A DNA stretch of 64,000 nt from Trichobilharzia szidati (GCA_944472155.2 OX235275.1:30246865-30310864); one strand, 5' to 3'. Counted from the first letter of the stretch, positions 1 to 11,770 are shown. A program made the numbers and translations. Notes: a model not told the origin generated them from the sequence alone.

Positions 1-1208
1 ATGCTGCCAAATCCCACAATTGATTGAAACAGATTCCCAGTATTCCTTGTTGCATTTCCCAATCTTCTCTGGTTGAATTCACCCACTGATCAAACCTGTA
101 CACAAGAAAATCCTCGTGGACCAAAACTAGACAACTAGATGAATTTCAGTCTGTCAGTTAGCAGGTATTCCTTTCATTAGGTTTGAAGTTTGATGACGTG
201 ATGAGTTGAGTTAAATTGAGATGTTAGGAGAGTGTTTTCAAACTAAGAAAGTTATAGTGAGAGGTGGCATTTAGTGACTCTTCAAAGGCCATTATATCGT
301 CAGTACATTGTGGGTTACTTCACAAACGGACTTCACTAATGCATAATTCACTAATACACAGACACAGTGCCAGCTGCTGATCAGGTGGCTCAGTTTACAA
401 ATCAATAACATTGATGTGGTGAAATGTTACACAGACGCAGTATCACATGTGAAGGCCTAATTGTGTGATAAATACGTCCTGAGTGACCCAATCACGAAAA
501 TGTTGCATATTTGGATGTTTCGATTACCCTTGTGATCATTATCCTATTTACCCTTAGACTGCATATCATTGTGATGGCCTTCGTAAATCACATGTTGACC
601 AGATCCTGATTCTTTGATTTTCGAGGTGTCAAATCTCTAACTGTGATGCTTCTCCGTGTGGTTGTGTGATGATGACATTAATGTTGTGCATCATACAGTG
701 ACTTACAGTCACAAGCCAGCATTTTCTTTTGATAGAACTAACAAATAGGCGTACTAGCAGAGCAGTCTAGTTCATTAAACACTTAAAAATCAACAGGTGC
801 AGACACAACAAGTAGCAGCGGATGCATTCAGTTCAGTTCAGTTCACTAAATACATACACTAATCTTCCCTATTATGACGGTTGGAGTTTGACCGACTAAT
901 TGTGATCCACACCACTCGTTTACTACTCGGAACTTATCTGTTATTCACAGCTGCCCAACAGCACTGTTCGTGTAGTTTTGGTTATTGAAATTATCAATAG
1001 TGAATAGAATGTGGTGGATTTTTCGGCGATTAACCATCTTCTCGTTGCCTGTGGAGAGTGTTGTGGCTGTGTATTTCTCAAGGAATTCGTGGATACACAG
1101 ACATACAGTAGGACACGAGGATTGTTTCTCTGACTTCAAACGACAATCAGTAGACTTCCTGTGAATAATCACATAGAAATGAAAACACGGTGAAGGTATT
1201 ACTGGAAG

Positions 1209-1214
1209 TTTATT
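1209..1214 (-). terminator. Polyadenylation signal AATAAA, copy 1
   Basis: Complement tttatt, 55 bases past the stop codon of MEG-like gene copy 1. The same signal in the same context occurs in all five copies. Confidence 0.6.
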
Positions 1215-1269
1215 TACTCAACTCAGTGAACAGATATGAGAATAGGAAAGAGCTGGGTGGTCGTTGTAA

Positions 1270-3407
1270 TCACAGATTAATAAGAATATATACACACAAA
1301 ATGGGTTGGAAGAAACACACCCACCACATATTATGAGCCATTCGCTGTGTAGCTTTGCGTCTTTCGCCAGACACATCGACTTCTTTATCTGGAAGGAATA
1401 CAGAGAAGAGCATGATCAAAATGACGCAGCATTCACACACTGACATTTTGAGAAATAATCAACCACTCTGTCTTCAGGATTTCATCATGAACTGGCATCG
1501 GTGATAGAAGCGTTGGAAAAGCAGCCAGAGTGAGAACATAAACCTGGTTGGTCAGGCTGGATTGATAGTTCGCTCTACCAGCACACTCACAACACAAGGT
1601 TTCGATGCTGGGAGCTTCCGGTTTTAAGCGAGCTCACACAACATTGAGCCACTGGGTTCCAGTCCAATGACCATCACATCAGTTCTCAAATTCACCGATC
1701 CATAATATGTTACTAGAGACGGACACAAGACAGTGTCGTCAGTGAAGAACATTTCTCCTCACATCCGACCTACTCTTCCTCATTGATCATGACTCTCTAC
1801 TAGAGCATGAAACACTGGAACGGGAGTTAACCGCTCTCCAGAACGCTCTGTCTCTGGCTATTCGATCGTTCTCCAATCAATGTCAGTCCATTATGAATTC
1901 ATGAAATCAATCAATTCACTGCTAACCAACAGCTGCAGCTTCTTTTCTGATTCAATAATGAAATTTTGAGCGAATATATACATATATGCAGATATATTAT
2001 TATTATTTCCTTTAGTTCCTAGAGAAACATAGGGCTTCAGCCATGCGTCTCCATTGCATTCGGTTCTCTGCTAGAGTTTTCACCTGGCTCCAAGTCTGCC
2101 CACACGTTTTCATCTCCTCTTCACATGATCTCCTCCAGGTCACCCATGGACGACCAACTCGTCGCTTCCATTTCGGGTTCCACTCGAGCAATGGCTTGTC
2201 TAGTGATGTCACTTGATGGTTTCCTCAGATTTTGGCCAATCCATCTCCATTTCTTCCTGCCTATTTGTTTCACAATTGGTTCCTGGTTGGTTCGCTCCCA
2301 GAGATCTTTGTTGCTGATCCTTTCCGGCCATCTGATCTTGAGTATTGAGCGAAGACAACTGTTAATGAATGTCTGTAGCTTGTTTGAGGTGCTCTTTGTG
2401 ACACGCCAAGTCTCTGATCCGTATAGTAGTACTGACTTCACATTGGAGTTGAAAATCCCGATCTTATTTTCCTTTTTATGCTGAATGTTGTTGACCTCCA
2501 CATAGACTTGAGAGTAATGAAAGCTTGCCTTGCTTTCCCGATCCTTGCTTTGATATCCTCGTCAGTTCCGCCTGTAGTTGAAACAATGCTTCCCAAGTAG
2601 GTAAAAGAGGTAGTTTCTTTCAGGTTCTTTCCATTTATGCTGATTGCTGTCTGTTGTTGTTGCTGTGGCTGTTGGTGTTGGCCAGGAATCTTCATCACCT
2701 CCGTTTTCTCTATGTTCACCTGGAGTCCTATCTTCTCTGGATGCTTCTTCTACCAACTTGTTCCTTTTCACTTACATATCTTCCGACTTGTGGGAAATCA
2801 GACATATATCATCGGCGAAGTCCAGATCCTCCAAGTTTTTTGTGTGAGTCCATTTTATGCCTGTTTCCTCATTGCCCGCTATTTGTCGCATTATCCGATC
2901 TACTGCAATCACCTCTCGATCGACGCTGTCGAAGGCCTTTTCAAAGTCAATGAAGTTGAGATAGAGAGGTGACATGCAGATATATATTTCAAATTATTTC
3001 ATCATTCAATATATGTGAATAACATCAAGATTGATAGCGCAAATGTGGAAACTACAAGTAGGATTGCACCAACATACATCGCTACAATACACAGTGACTG
3101 GAGAAAGTCTGCTTCACACAATCAACTAGTACATGATTCGTGCAAACAAACACATATATATGCATATATATATATTTATTTATCTATTTCAGATGTACAC
3201 ATACTAAAGTTCAACTTACGTTTGAGAGTGGAATTGGGAGCAACATAAACTGCAGCGGCCGTGGTGGTATCTGGAATACTCGGGTTCATAATCGCACCGT
3301 CTGCAACCGAAATCACCACAAGTGTAACAAGCAGATAGCAGATCTAAAGAGAAATAGCGTGAACCAACATGATCATCAAATCTCCTACACACACACACAC
3401 TCACCAT
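1270..3407 (-). CDS. MEG-like small secreted protein, copy 1 (long-intron form)
   Basis: Predicted 81-residue secreted protein of unknown function. Coding exons on the minus strand: 3,405-3,407 (ATG only), 3,220-3,343 (124 bp) and 1,270-1,388 (stop included). Introns are 61 bp (3,344-3,404) and 1,831 bp (1,389-3,219), all GT-AG. Exon 2 gives a hydrophobic leader ([16 protein letters not shown]) and then a Thr/Ala/Pro-rich stretch with an NST sequon at about residues 37-39. The terminal exon gives a basic segment and a C-terminal tail starting MWWVCFF that could be a membrane segment or GPI signal. The sequence shows frame, splice sites and leader; membership of the schistosome MEG class is inference. 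Against copy 2, exon 2 has three differences, all synonymous. A decayed RTE lies in intron 2. Further micro-exons in intron 2 cannot be excluded. Confidence 0.68.
1998..2973 (-). mobile_element. 5'-truncated RTE-clade LINE in intron 2 of copy 1, internally deleted
   Basis: Flanked by a 12-bp target duplication (atgcagatatat at 1,986-1,997 and 2,974-2,985). Read on the minus strand it starts inside the reverse transcriptase palm ([11 protein letters not shown]), includes LDFADDICLIS, the fingers-to-thumb segment with [13 protein letters not shown], and the RTE C-terminal part with WNP...KRRVGRP. It ends in a (AAT)n-like tail. Relative to the copies at 29,466 and 56,552 about 180 bp between the palm start and the QGCLLSP motif region is missing, with a short shared aatca at the junction. 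Several frames are broken, so it is a pseudogene copy. Confidence 0.85.
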
Positions 3408-3480
3408 TCTCACTGAATTGGAACAACAACACTCGTCGATGATGAAGCCGATGATGATGATATCACAGGAAACATTCACG

Positions 3481-3490
3481 TGTATATATG
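3481..3490 (-). promoter_or_regulatory. TATA-like box of MEG-like gene copy 1
   Basis: A short TA run (tgtatatatg on the plus strand) lies about 75-85 bases upstream of the ATG, leaving room for a short 5' UTR. It is shorter than in the other copies. The proximal promoter, including a CCAAT-like pentamer (complement attgg at 3,618-3,622), is kept. Everything further upstream is displaced by a 251-bp insertion. Confidence 0.4.
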
Positions 3491-3632
3491 CCATGCAGGA
3501 TGAGTGTGATGCGGACATGTGTTTCAGTTGGTCGTCCAGTGTGACCAATGGAAACACACTCTCATCTTGACTGAGTATGTGATTGTGTGAGTGGATGAGA
3601 GAGAAATGGAGTTGATGATTGGTGAATCGATA

Positions 3633-3883
3633 AACATTATCAGGGCGAGGCGTATGCAAATAACACACAGCCTTCTTCAAACCTTGCACACAACCATTAG
3701 GTCGCGTACTGTCCCATCGCCCTTGGCAGATCTGGCAACAAAAGTCACGAGAACACCATCAGAGCATATGACAGGTTAGGTACCCTTGATATGATTATGA
3801 GCAATAAATTGTGCTCGAAACGTCATCAGTAAATATTACTGTATAACACTGTGAGACTCTATCAAAATAAAATTTACCCATAA
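3633..3883 (-). mobile_element. 251-bp insertion with 13-bp target duplication upstream of copy 1
   Basis: Target duplication tggtgaatcgata at 3,620-3,632 and 3,884-3,896. Units 2 to 5 have a single copy of the site and no insert. The insert has no coding capacity I recognise. It contains a palindromic stretch (atgagc ... gctcgaaac) that faintly resembles the hammerhead-like cores reported in Penelope-like elements and schistosome SINEs, but core bases are off. The element family is unidentified and the strand is uncertain. It lies about 230-480 bases upstream of the ATG of MEG-like copy 1. Confidence 0.7.
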
Positions 3884-4039
3884 TGGTGAATCGATAGATA
3901 ATAATTCAGTGAGTGTGTGTGCAGTCGATGGTGTTTCTGTGTCAGTGTGAGATGAGTGATGTCATTTTCACATTTCACTGTGTGTGTGACTTATACACCT
4001 TGAATGATGTAAGTGAAATACTGAGTTTTTTTGCTGCTT

Positions 4040-4660
4040 CTCACAGTGTTTTACTGAGTTGTGGTGTTCATCACTTAGAATTTTCACTTCAACTGGTTGC
4101 TGTGTTAAATCTGAGGGTCCACTGGAGCCCTGGTGGAACAACATCAGTATGAAGTTGCCTCTCACCCATTTTCTCTCCAAGCCGTTTGTTGAGCCAATCA
4201 GTGAGGACAGATGTTGATGGAATTCTGAAGTTCATTTGTGTTCAGCAGCCTCATGAGCTTCACTTAACAATGTGTCGTACGCGTGTCACTGATTTTTCGT
4301 CAAAGCAGTATTCACTCCGTTGTTTGATGAGCTGCATACTGAAGTCAGCTGCTCCTTTCCTTGTTCACTGGTTGCTCGTCCGCTTAGACATTCATCTCTT
4401 CGGAATGCACTTCTACGTAACCAAAAGAAGCCAATAATGCTTGTGCTTGCAACTGTATATAGGACAAGGATACATTTCTCACAGTAAAGGTACTATAAAG
4501 TACAACGGATCTGAATTGAATACTTTTTCTTTGTTGCTAATTTGCTTATCTTACGTCCTTGAGCGACTGTGATGATTGAAGCATTTATGGAATCTTTTTT
4601 CACTGAGTAGAGATTCGGGATAAAATGTCGTCTTCGCAATTTCGTGTCAGACAAAACTCA
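4040..4660 (+). repeat. Direct repeat A flanking a CR1 fragment in unit 1
   Basis: This unit segment (from gttcatcacttagaattttc to caatttcgtgtcagac) is duplicated at 6,085-6,610. Sister units carry it once (for example 31,420-31,940). Copy A is the more diverged of the two, with unrelated-looking sequence around 4,390-4,600. Confidence 0.65.
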
Positions 4661-4739
4661 TCCCAGATAATTATGGATGAGGATATATCCAAGTGGTTTG
4701 AGCATTTTGCGCAAATCATTTCACCGGTGCGTGTTGACA

Positions 4740-6083
4740 TCTTCAGTCACTATAAATTTGAACTTCTTAATGTAAAATGTCAGGCGGAATATTTTACTGG
4801 AGATCGCTGAGACATGGGAAGACCAGGAGAGATCAGAAGACAGAATGAGTCCAAGATACTTAATTTCTGATTTAATTCCTATATCATTGTCATCAATCTT
4901 ACAACTGTCATGAGAATCGACGGCTTCTTTTAAATGTCGTTTACATCTTATGCTGAAATTAACAGTTTGACATTTAGAAGGATTCAGTTTAAGACCGTCA
5001 AACTCAGACCATTTACTGACTTCCGACAGAAAGCTATTTATTTTGATACAATCTAGCTGGGAGTTAACAGCCATTGAAACAGTGAAATCATCAGCGTACT
5101 TCACAAAGTTTATTTCATCAGACTGAGGCAAGTCATGTAAGAAGAAGGAAAAAAGAAAAGGAGAAAGGACAGCGCCTTGAGGGACACCACTTTAGTAGGT
5201 AATGAAGTCGAAGACTTCCCTTTATACATGGTGTACTGCTTTCTTCCTGAGAAATAAGAATGTAACCAGTTAACAGCCCAACATTTTGTTTGACTTGCAA
5301 CAAGTTTATTTAATAAGATGTCCCTAGGGACCGATTCAAAAGCAGATGTATAGTCTAGGAAGGCACAACGAACAAATTTAGCCCCTTTGTCTAGATTGGC
5401 AGCAATGTTATGATATAAGACGGCGGCTGCATCTAAAGTGCTTCTACTGTGCTTATAGGCAAACTGTTTTGGGTCATTAAAGGATTTAAGAGAGGGTACA
5501 AGACTAAGTGAAAGTAGTTTCTCCATAGTTTTGAAAAAAGGAGAGGTAATAGCAATGGGTCTAAATTTGACACCTGCTCCAGTGGACGATTTAGGTATGG
5601 GTACAACTTTAATGTCTTTCCAAACAGCAGGCACAATTTTACTGGAAAAAGATTTATTAAACAGATCAGTGAGAGGGTAACATAGAATATCAGAACATTT
5701 TTTGAAAATAATACTAGTTACATGATCTGGACCTAAGCTCTGGGAAGGGTTCAGAGACTTGAGGCACTTTTGAACATCATTTGTGTTAAAACCTGGAAAG
5801 GGGCTATTATTAACACTAGTGATACTGGGAAGCATGGAATTTGAGGGAGAATAAATAAAAGATTTATTAAGAGTACATGCATCAGAAGAATACGGAATAT
5901 TGTTAATCTGCTTACCACCAGTGATTTCCTTAAATAGTTTCCACATATTAGAAGCATTTTTGCAGGATATGAATTTCTGGTTATATATAACATTTTAATC
6001 TCTGCATTTCAGACTTGATAAGGAAGTTAGTTCTTTTTACACCACCTTTATCTTTCATTTTATATAGCTTTTCCTTCTCTCTG
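4740..6083 (-). mobile_element. CR1/Jockey-type LINE fragment in unit 1
   Basis: Minus-strand RT sequence homologous to the element at 18,775-21,549. Part 1 (5,110-5,946) covers WKLF.EITGG, SLGPDHV, KFRPIAITSPFF and FLDYTSAFESVPRD. A frameshift follows around 5,120-5,190. Part 2 (4,721-5,131) covers FVKYADDFTVS, GLKLNPSKCQTVNF and IKYLGLILSSDLSW. Both ends are truncated and no tail or target duplication is seen. It is dead. Confidence 0.82.
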
Positions 6084-6084
6084 T

Positions 6085-6610
6085 TCATCACTTGGGATTT
6101 TCACTTCAACTGGTTGTTATGTAAAATCTAGGGGTCCACTGTAGTCCTGGTGAAATGACTTCAGTATTAAGTTGCCTCTTACCCATGTTCTCCGCAATCT
6201 GTTTTAGTTGGCTTGGGTGTGCAGCCAGTCAGTGAGGATAGCTGTTGATGAACGTGTGTAGTCCATTTGTGTTCAGCAGACTCAATTCTGATCAGCCTCG
6301 ACAGCTTCACGTCTTAGTGTGTTGAAATATTGTCATTGAGTTTTCATAAAACCATTCAATACTATGAAGTGAGCCACTTCTATTTCTGCTTGCAATGATT
6401 TATAAAACGAGCAAACAATTCCTGCAGCACCGTTACACGAAAGAACAACTGATCTCAGTTGAACATCTCTTCGTTGATACCACTCTGTGCCTCCGAAATA
6501 CACCAATAAAAGTACTCATGGAGGGATTTGTGGACTTAATTTTTTTCACTAGCCAGTGTTCCGAGATAAAATCTCGTCTTCTCAATTTCGTGTCCAGCAG
6601 AATGCGAATA
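6085..6610 (+). repeat. Direct repeat B flanking the CR1 fragment in unit 1
   Basis: Second copy of the segment at 4,040-4,660. It keeps the same order as the intact units (ctgttcatcac through caatttcgtgtccagcag) and continues into ordinary unit sequence. The CR1 fragment therefore sits between two copies of a host segment, not within a short target duplication. Confidence 0.65.
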
Positions 6611-9249
6611 AACGTTCTAAATTATGACTGGAAATTCACCAGAATCGAATTCAATTTCACTATCACTTAAACGTCTTAAACATTACTGATCGCATTTCAT
6701 AGTAAATATCGTCCTCCATCCCATGTTCTGAATTTTTAGACGGTTTGAAGTCTTGGATAAGTGGAACTACCCTCAAAGCCGTGATCAGTGTTCTTGCTGT
6801 CCTTCTTCCAAAGAATGTCCCTACAGTGTTATAGTTACCACTTCTGTATGTGACAACATGAAATGATTTCCGAAATATGAGAACGACACAGAAATATTCT
6901 TTCCAGTGACTTCATCCATAAGCACCATTATATCACAAAAATATATATATTAGTATCTAGCCAACTGTCTTGGCAGCATAATGAATAATTCTAAGGATGT
7001 GTCATAAGAATTGCCAATCTCAGATAAGGAAATTCGCTAGTCTGTACGAAACTCAAATGAGATAATTAAGCCAGTTAAGTGAGGTCATCCAGCTGACAAG
7101 GTTGGGAAGATCTCAACCTGGATGATAATTGAATAGAGTGAGATTCAAGGTAACAGTAGTGGTAATAAAGACGAGAGATTGAATAGGCCACGTTGGTGTG
7201 GGAACAATATCATACAATTGGGAAAAGAACTAGCAAGCAGAGCACAAGGCGAGAGTTTCGATTTGATGTCAAGATAAGTCATGATGATTTCAGATTCAAT
7301 CAAATGAGCAAACCTCTTCTGTATGCAGAGTTGAGGATTAAACATGTGAATCCCAATTGCTTCTGCGGTTCGAAGAAGTTTGATTCGTACGATTTTAGGA
7401 GAATACTCACGTATTCCACATTTAAATGTGGAGCTGTTTTGTGTAGTAGTGATAAAATACACATGTGTTGCACAACCCTTACACTCTCCTACATAAAAGC
7501 AAAACAGGAGGCGAGTGATCGATGGTATAGTTGGATAACGAACACTGTGCACGGTCACAACACGTAGCTCCACATGACCAGGTGAATCAGTGAGGCACAT
7601 TGACGAAGCCAGCTAACATTGACAGCTTATGTTTCCTTCACGTTCACGTTAAAGCAAATCATATAGAAGGTTTGAAGAGAAGATCATAATGACAGAGCTG
7701 GTAGATTGTGCGTTCCATGTCAGCTTTCTGTAGATGGATCTTCCGCAGACTAGCATCGTGTTCGCGCCTTGTTAGATGGATTTCCAGGAAAATATATTTT
7801 CGTGTCGGTATCCTTCCCTATTTTCAGTGGATTACTGGATGTTAGCCGTTCTATAGTCTAGGATGTCCTCAAAATTATCCTGTTTACAGGAGATAATGAA
7901 AGTGACATCCACGTATCTCTTGTTCAAAATAAAGTTGTGGGTTCAGAGTGGACTTGATCATAACTCTTGCTTCGTCCTGTTCTTGCTTGTTCCATTCTCA
8001 ATTGCATCATGTTTTTGTCACACCACCGTTACCAATTCAATCTCTCGCCTTCATTACCACTCTTGTTACCTTGACTCTCACTCCACTCAATAAGCATCTC
8101 AACCCCGTCATTTAAATCACCTCGCTCAACTTGAGTTTCCGATTGACTAGCGAAATTTGGTATATGCGATTCAGTGATTCCATGACACATCATTTCGCTA
8201 TGCATACTTTTACATATGTGCAAATGTACAGTTTGGAATGATATCACAGCAAGGAATATCTCTTCAATCAACACCCATTTTTTCATATGACTCAATGAGA
8301 ATTTTCAAGTCACTCAATGCCTGCAACTCTGACATTATCAGTCTTCTCCAGTAAGCGAGATGTGCTACAACCGGCGATATTACACTTTCACTAAAAACGA
8401 GAACACAGTCAATTTTCCTTGCAAACTACTTGAGGATAACATGAAAACCTATTGCACGTCAACTCTGAATTGTACGCCTTCTTCGACTATACAAAAAACA
8501 ACAGCAAGTCTCTAGATTACGCCCAACGCGCAATGATTGTCAATGTGGATGCGACATAAATGTTCGGAAAAACCTAGCAATTAACTAACTAACTTCACGA
8601 TCAGCAATTTTCTATGCCTAAGCTGTTTCAAGCAGGTTGACTGAAATTTGCATTATTCAAAAGACCGTTAATTTCTGTGACAGCAAACAAATAATTACAC
8701 TTCTATGCCAATTCTGTGTGCAATTAACTGAAAATGTATGTCTGCTCTGACTGATCGGAATGCAGCTAATTAATGAACACGATGTTGTCGGCATGAACTT
8801 TTGTCGACAAAAGCTCTAGTGAAATTCAGAAAGGCGCTTTCATCTCGCCCCGCCTCATCATCAGATGTTTTTCTGTCATTTGAGGTCAAATCAGAGAGAA
8901 AGAATGTAAAGTGAGTTGGCCATAATTTTTCTGCATTGATTATTTTCATTAATAATGGATGACTGCCAAATTGGCGCTTTCCTTCACCTCATTGTCATGC
9001 ATAGCCTGTCTGACATTTCTACTCACAAATGAAAGTAGCAGAGCAAATTACCATCTGATTGAGTAACAGGCTGATTTGAATCTCTCGTTGAGTGCCCATT
9101 CACGCATTAGTCATTATTGTCATTAATGTTCCCTTGGGCTCCGAGTGAAACATGGGTCAGCAAAAGCAATTCGTCTATTTCCTACTATTCTGCTGTGACA
9201 GACATACGTTTGAACACAATCTCTATTCTCTTCCTTCGCCAGCAATCTC

Positions 9250-9487
9250 CTCCATGCCAACCTCTCACTAATGATGAACTCATCGTTTCACTTACGGGTT
9301 CCTCTTCAGCATCGATCTCTCGACGGTCTCATTCGAATTTAATCAGTCCATCTCAATTTTATTATTCACATTCGTCAAGCAGTCGACTGTGCCTCCATTT
9401 GTTCCACTGCAGAGTGTGTTGTTGGAGAATGCTTCCTGCTGGCCGTCTGCTCGCAAATATTTTATCACTGAAAGCAGTTTCTGTATA
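9250..9487 (-). mobile_element. Degraded RTE 3' fragment at the end of unit 1
   Basis: Reverse-complement sequence aligns with the RTE segment after the RT domain (shared blocks such as aaaattgagatggac). A stop replaces the tryptophan of the EMDW motif seen in the equivalent frames of units 3 to 5. The fragment ends where loop 1 begins. Confidence 0.55.
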
Positions 9488-9940
9488 AGTTGTCTATGAA
9501 GAAGCAGTTTGATATCGCGATTCAAATGATCAGCTTCAACATGATGATTCTAGGATGCACTATGAATTTGCACTTCACATTTATCAAACTTTGATAAACA
9601 CAACTCGATGGTGTCACGATGAATTCTACACTGGGTTCGATTTTTGGGCGGATTTATTCCTTGCCAAGTTCCAGAATGCTTCACTAAAATGAGTTCTAGA
9701 TAAAATGGATTGCCATTTCCATCATCTTGATAATGTGTTTGTAAATCTTGATAAGAAAGTTGAAGATGAGGATTTGTTAGTACAATTTGATGATGCACTG
9801 CATCCCTCACATTCAGTCATGAAGAAGAAGCAGGATATGCTCGTTGATTAAACTTCGTTGATGTTGAATAGAAGTAGAAGAAAGGAGGGTCCATTGAGAA
9901 GAGGTATGAATACAAGATCACGTCTGTAGGCGAATACACA
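9488..9940 (-). other. Loop 1: central spacer of the unit 1 / unit 2 palindrome
   Basis: A ~450-bp single-copy spacer between the arms. It recurs in the same orientation at 39,095-39,555, between units 3 and 4. On the minus strand an 86-codon frame (9,550-9,810) looks protein-like, for example NPHLQLSYQDLQTHYQDD and HRDTIELCLSKFDKCEVQ. In the 39-kb copy the frame is broken by small indels. No RTE, CR1, Penelope or BEL motif is recognisable. It could be a captured fragment of a host gene. I do not recognise the protein. Confidence 0.5.
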
Positions 9941-10110
9941 CACGACGATGAGTTCAGTAGTAGTCAGAGATTGGCATGAAGGGGATTGCTGGCGAAGGAA
10001 GAGAATAGAGATTGTGTTCAAACGTATGTCTGTCACAGCAGAATAGTAGGAAATAGACGAATTGCTTTTGCTGACCCATGTTTCACTCGGAGCCCAAGGG
10101 AACATTAATG
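9941..10110 (+). mobile_element. Degraded RTE 3' fragment at the start of unit 2
   Basis: Inverted counterpart of the fragment at the end of unit 1, corresponding to unit 4 from about 42,256 onwards. The palindrome junction lies inside this RTE tail on both sides of loop 1. Confidence 0.5.
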
Positions 10111-11770
10111 ACAATAATGACTAATGCGTGAATGGGCACTCAACGAGAGATTCAAATCAGCCTGTTACTCAATCAGATGGTAATTTGCTCTGCTACTTTC
10201 ATTTGTGAGTAGAAATGTCAGACAGGCTATGCATGACAATGAGGTGAAGGAAAGCGCCAATTTGGCAGTCATCCATTATTAATGAAAATAATCAATGCAG
10301 AAAAATTATGGCCAACTCACTTTACATTCTTTCTCTCTGATTTGACCTCAAATGACAGAAAAACATCTGATGATGAGGCGGGGCGAGATGAAAGCGCCTT
10401 TCTGAATTTCACTAGAGCTTTTGTCGACAAAAGTTCATGCCGACAACATCGTGTTCATTAATTAGCTGCATTCCGATCAGTCAGAGCAGACATACATTTT
10501 CAGTTAATTGCACACAGAATTGGCATAGAAGTGTAATTATTTGTTTGCTGTAACAGAAATTAACGGTCTTTTGAATAATGCAAATTTCAGTGAACCTGCT
10601 TGAAACAGCTTAGGCATAGAAAATTGCTGATCGTGAAGTTAGTTAGTTAATTGCTAGGTTTTTCCGAACATTTATGTCGCATCCACATTGACAATCATTG
10701 CGCGTTGGGCGTAATCTAGAGACTTGCTGTTGTTTTTTGTATAGTCGAAGAAGGCGTACAATTCAGAGTTGACGTGCAATAGGTTTTCATGTTATCCTCA
10801 AGTAGTTTGCAAGGAAAATTGACTGTGTTCTCGTTTTTAGTGAAAGTGTAATATCGCCGGTTGTAGCACATCTCGCTTACTGGAGAAGACTGATAATGTC
10901 AGAGTTGCAGGCATTGAGTGACTTGAAAATTCTCATTGAGTCATATGAAAAAATGGGTGTTGATTGAAGAGATATTCCTTGCTGTGATATCATTCCAAAC
11001 TGTACATTTGCACATATGTAAAAGTATGCATAGCGAAATGATGTGTCATGGAATCACTGAATCGCATATACCAAATTTCGCTAGTCAATCGGAAACTCAA
11101 GTTGAGCGAGGTGATTTAAATGACGGGGTTGAGATGCTTATTGAGTGGAGTGAGAGTCAAGGTAACAAGAGTGGTAATGAAGGCGAGAGATTGAATTGGT
11201 AACGGTGGTGTGACAAAAACATGATGCAATTGAGAATGGAACAAGCAAGAACAGGACGAAGCAAGAGTTATGATCAAGTCCACTCTGAACCCACAACTTT
11301 ATTTTGAACAAGAGATACGTGGATGTCACTTTCATTATCTCCTGTAAACAGGATAATTTTGAGGACATCCTAGACTATAGAACGGCTAACATCCAGTAAT
11401 CCACTGAAAATAGGGAAGGATACCGACACGAAAATATATTTTCCTGGAAATCCATCTAACAAGGCGCGAACACGATGCTAGTCTGCGGAAGATCCATCTA
11501 CAGAAAGCTGACATGGAACGCACAATCTACCAGCTCTGTCATTATGATCTTCTCTTCAAACCTTCTATATGATTTGCTTTAACGTGAACGTGAAGGAAAC
11601 ATAAGCTGTCAATGTTAGCTGGCTTCGTCAATGTGCCTCACTGATTCACCTGGTCATGTGGAGCTACGTGTTGTGACCGTGCACAGTGTTCGTTATCCAA
11701 CTATACCATCGATCACTCGCCTCCTGTTTTGCTTTTATGTAGGAGAGTGTAAGGGTTGTGCAACACAGGT

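Larger units (their letters stand above)
1..9487 (+). repeat. Unit 1, forward copy of the ~10-kb gene-bearing repeat
   Basis: The unit aligns with units 3 and 5 in the same direction and with units 2 and 4 in reverse complement. It contains the MEG-like gene on the minus strand (1,270-3,407). From about 6,600 to 9,250 I see no coding sequence: open frames there are not kept in sister units. The right end lies in a degraded RTE 3' region (about 9,250-9,487) and is about 1.85 kb shorter than unit 3. It is joined directly to loop 1. Confidence 0.8.

Noticed and set aside
3408..3689. An upstream in-frame extension of MEG-like copy 1, giving a longer N-terminus
   Set aside because: The extension runs through the TATA-like box and the 251-bp insertion, and in the other copies it is broken by AT-repeat length changes.
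8029..8295. An 88-codon frame, identical in the inverted arm at 10,936-11,202, with a hydrophobic start
   Set aside because: Identity is due to recent palindrome homogenisation. Units 3 to 5 have stops and shifts in the same place.
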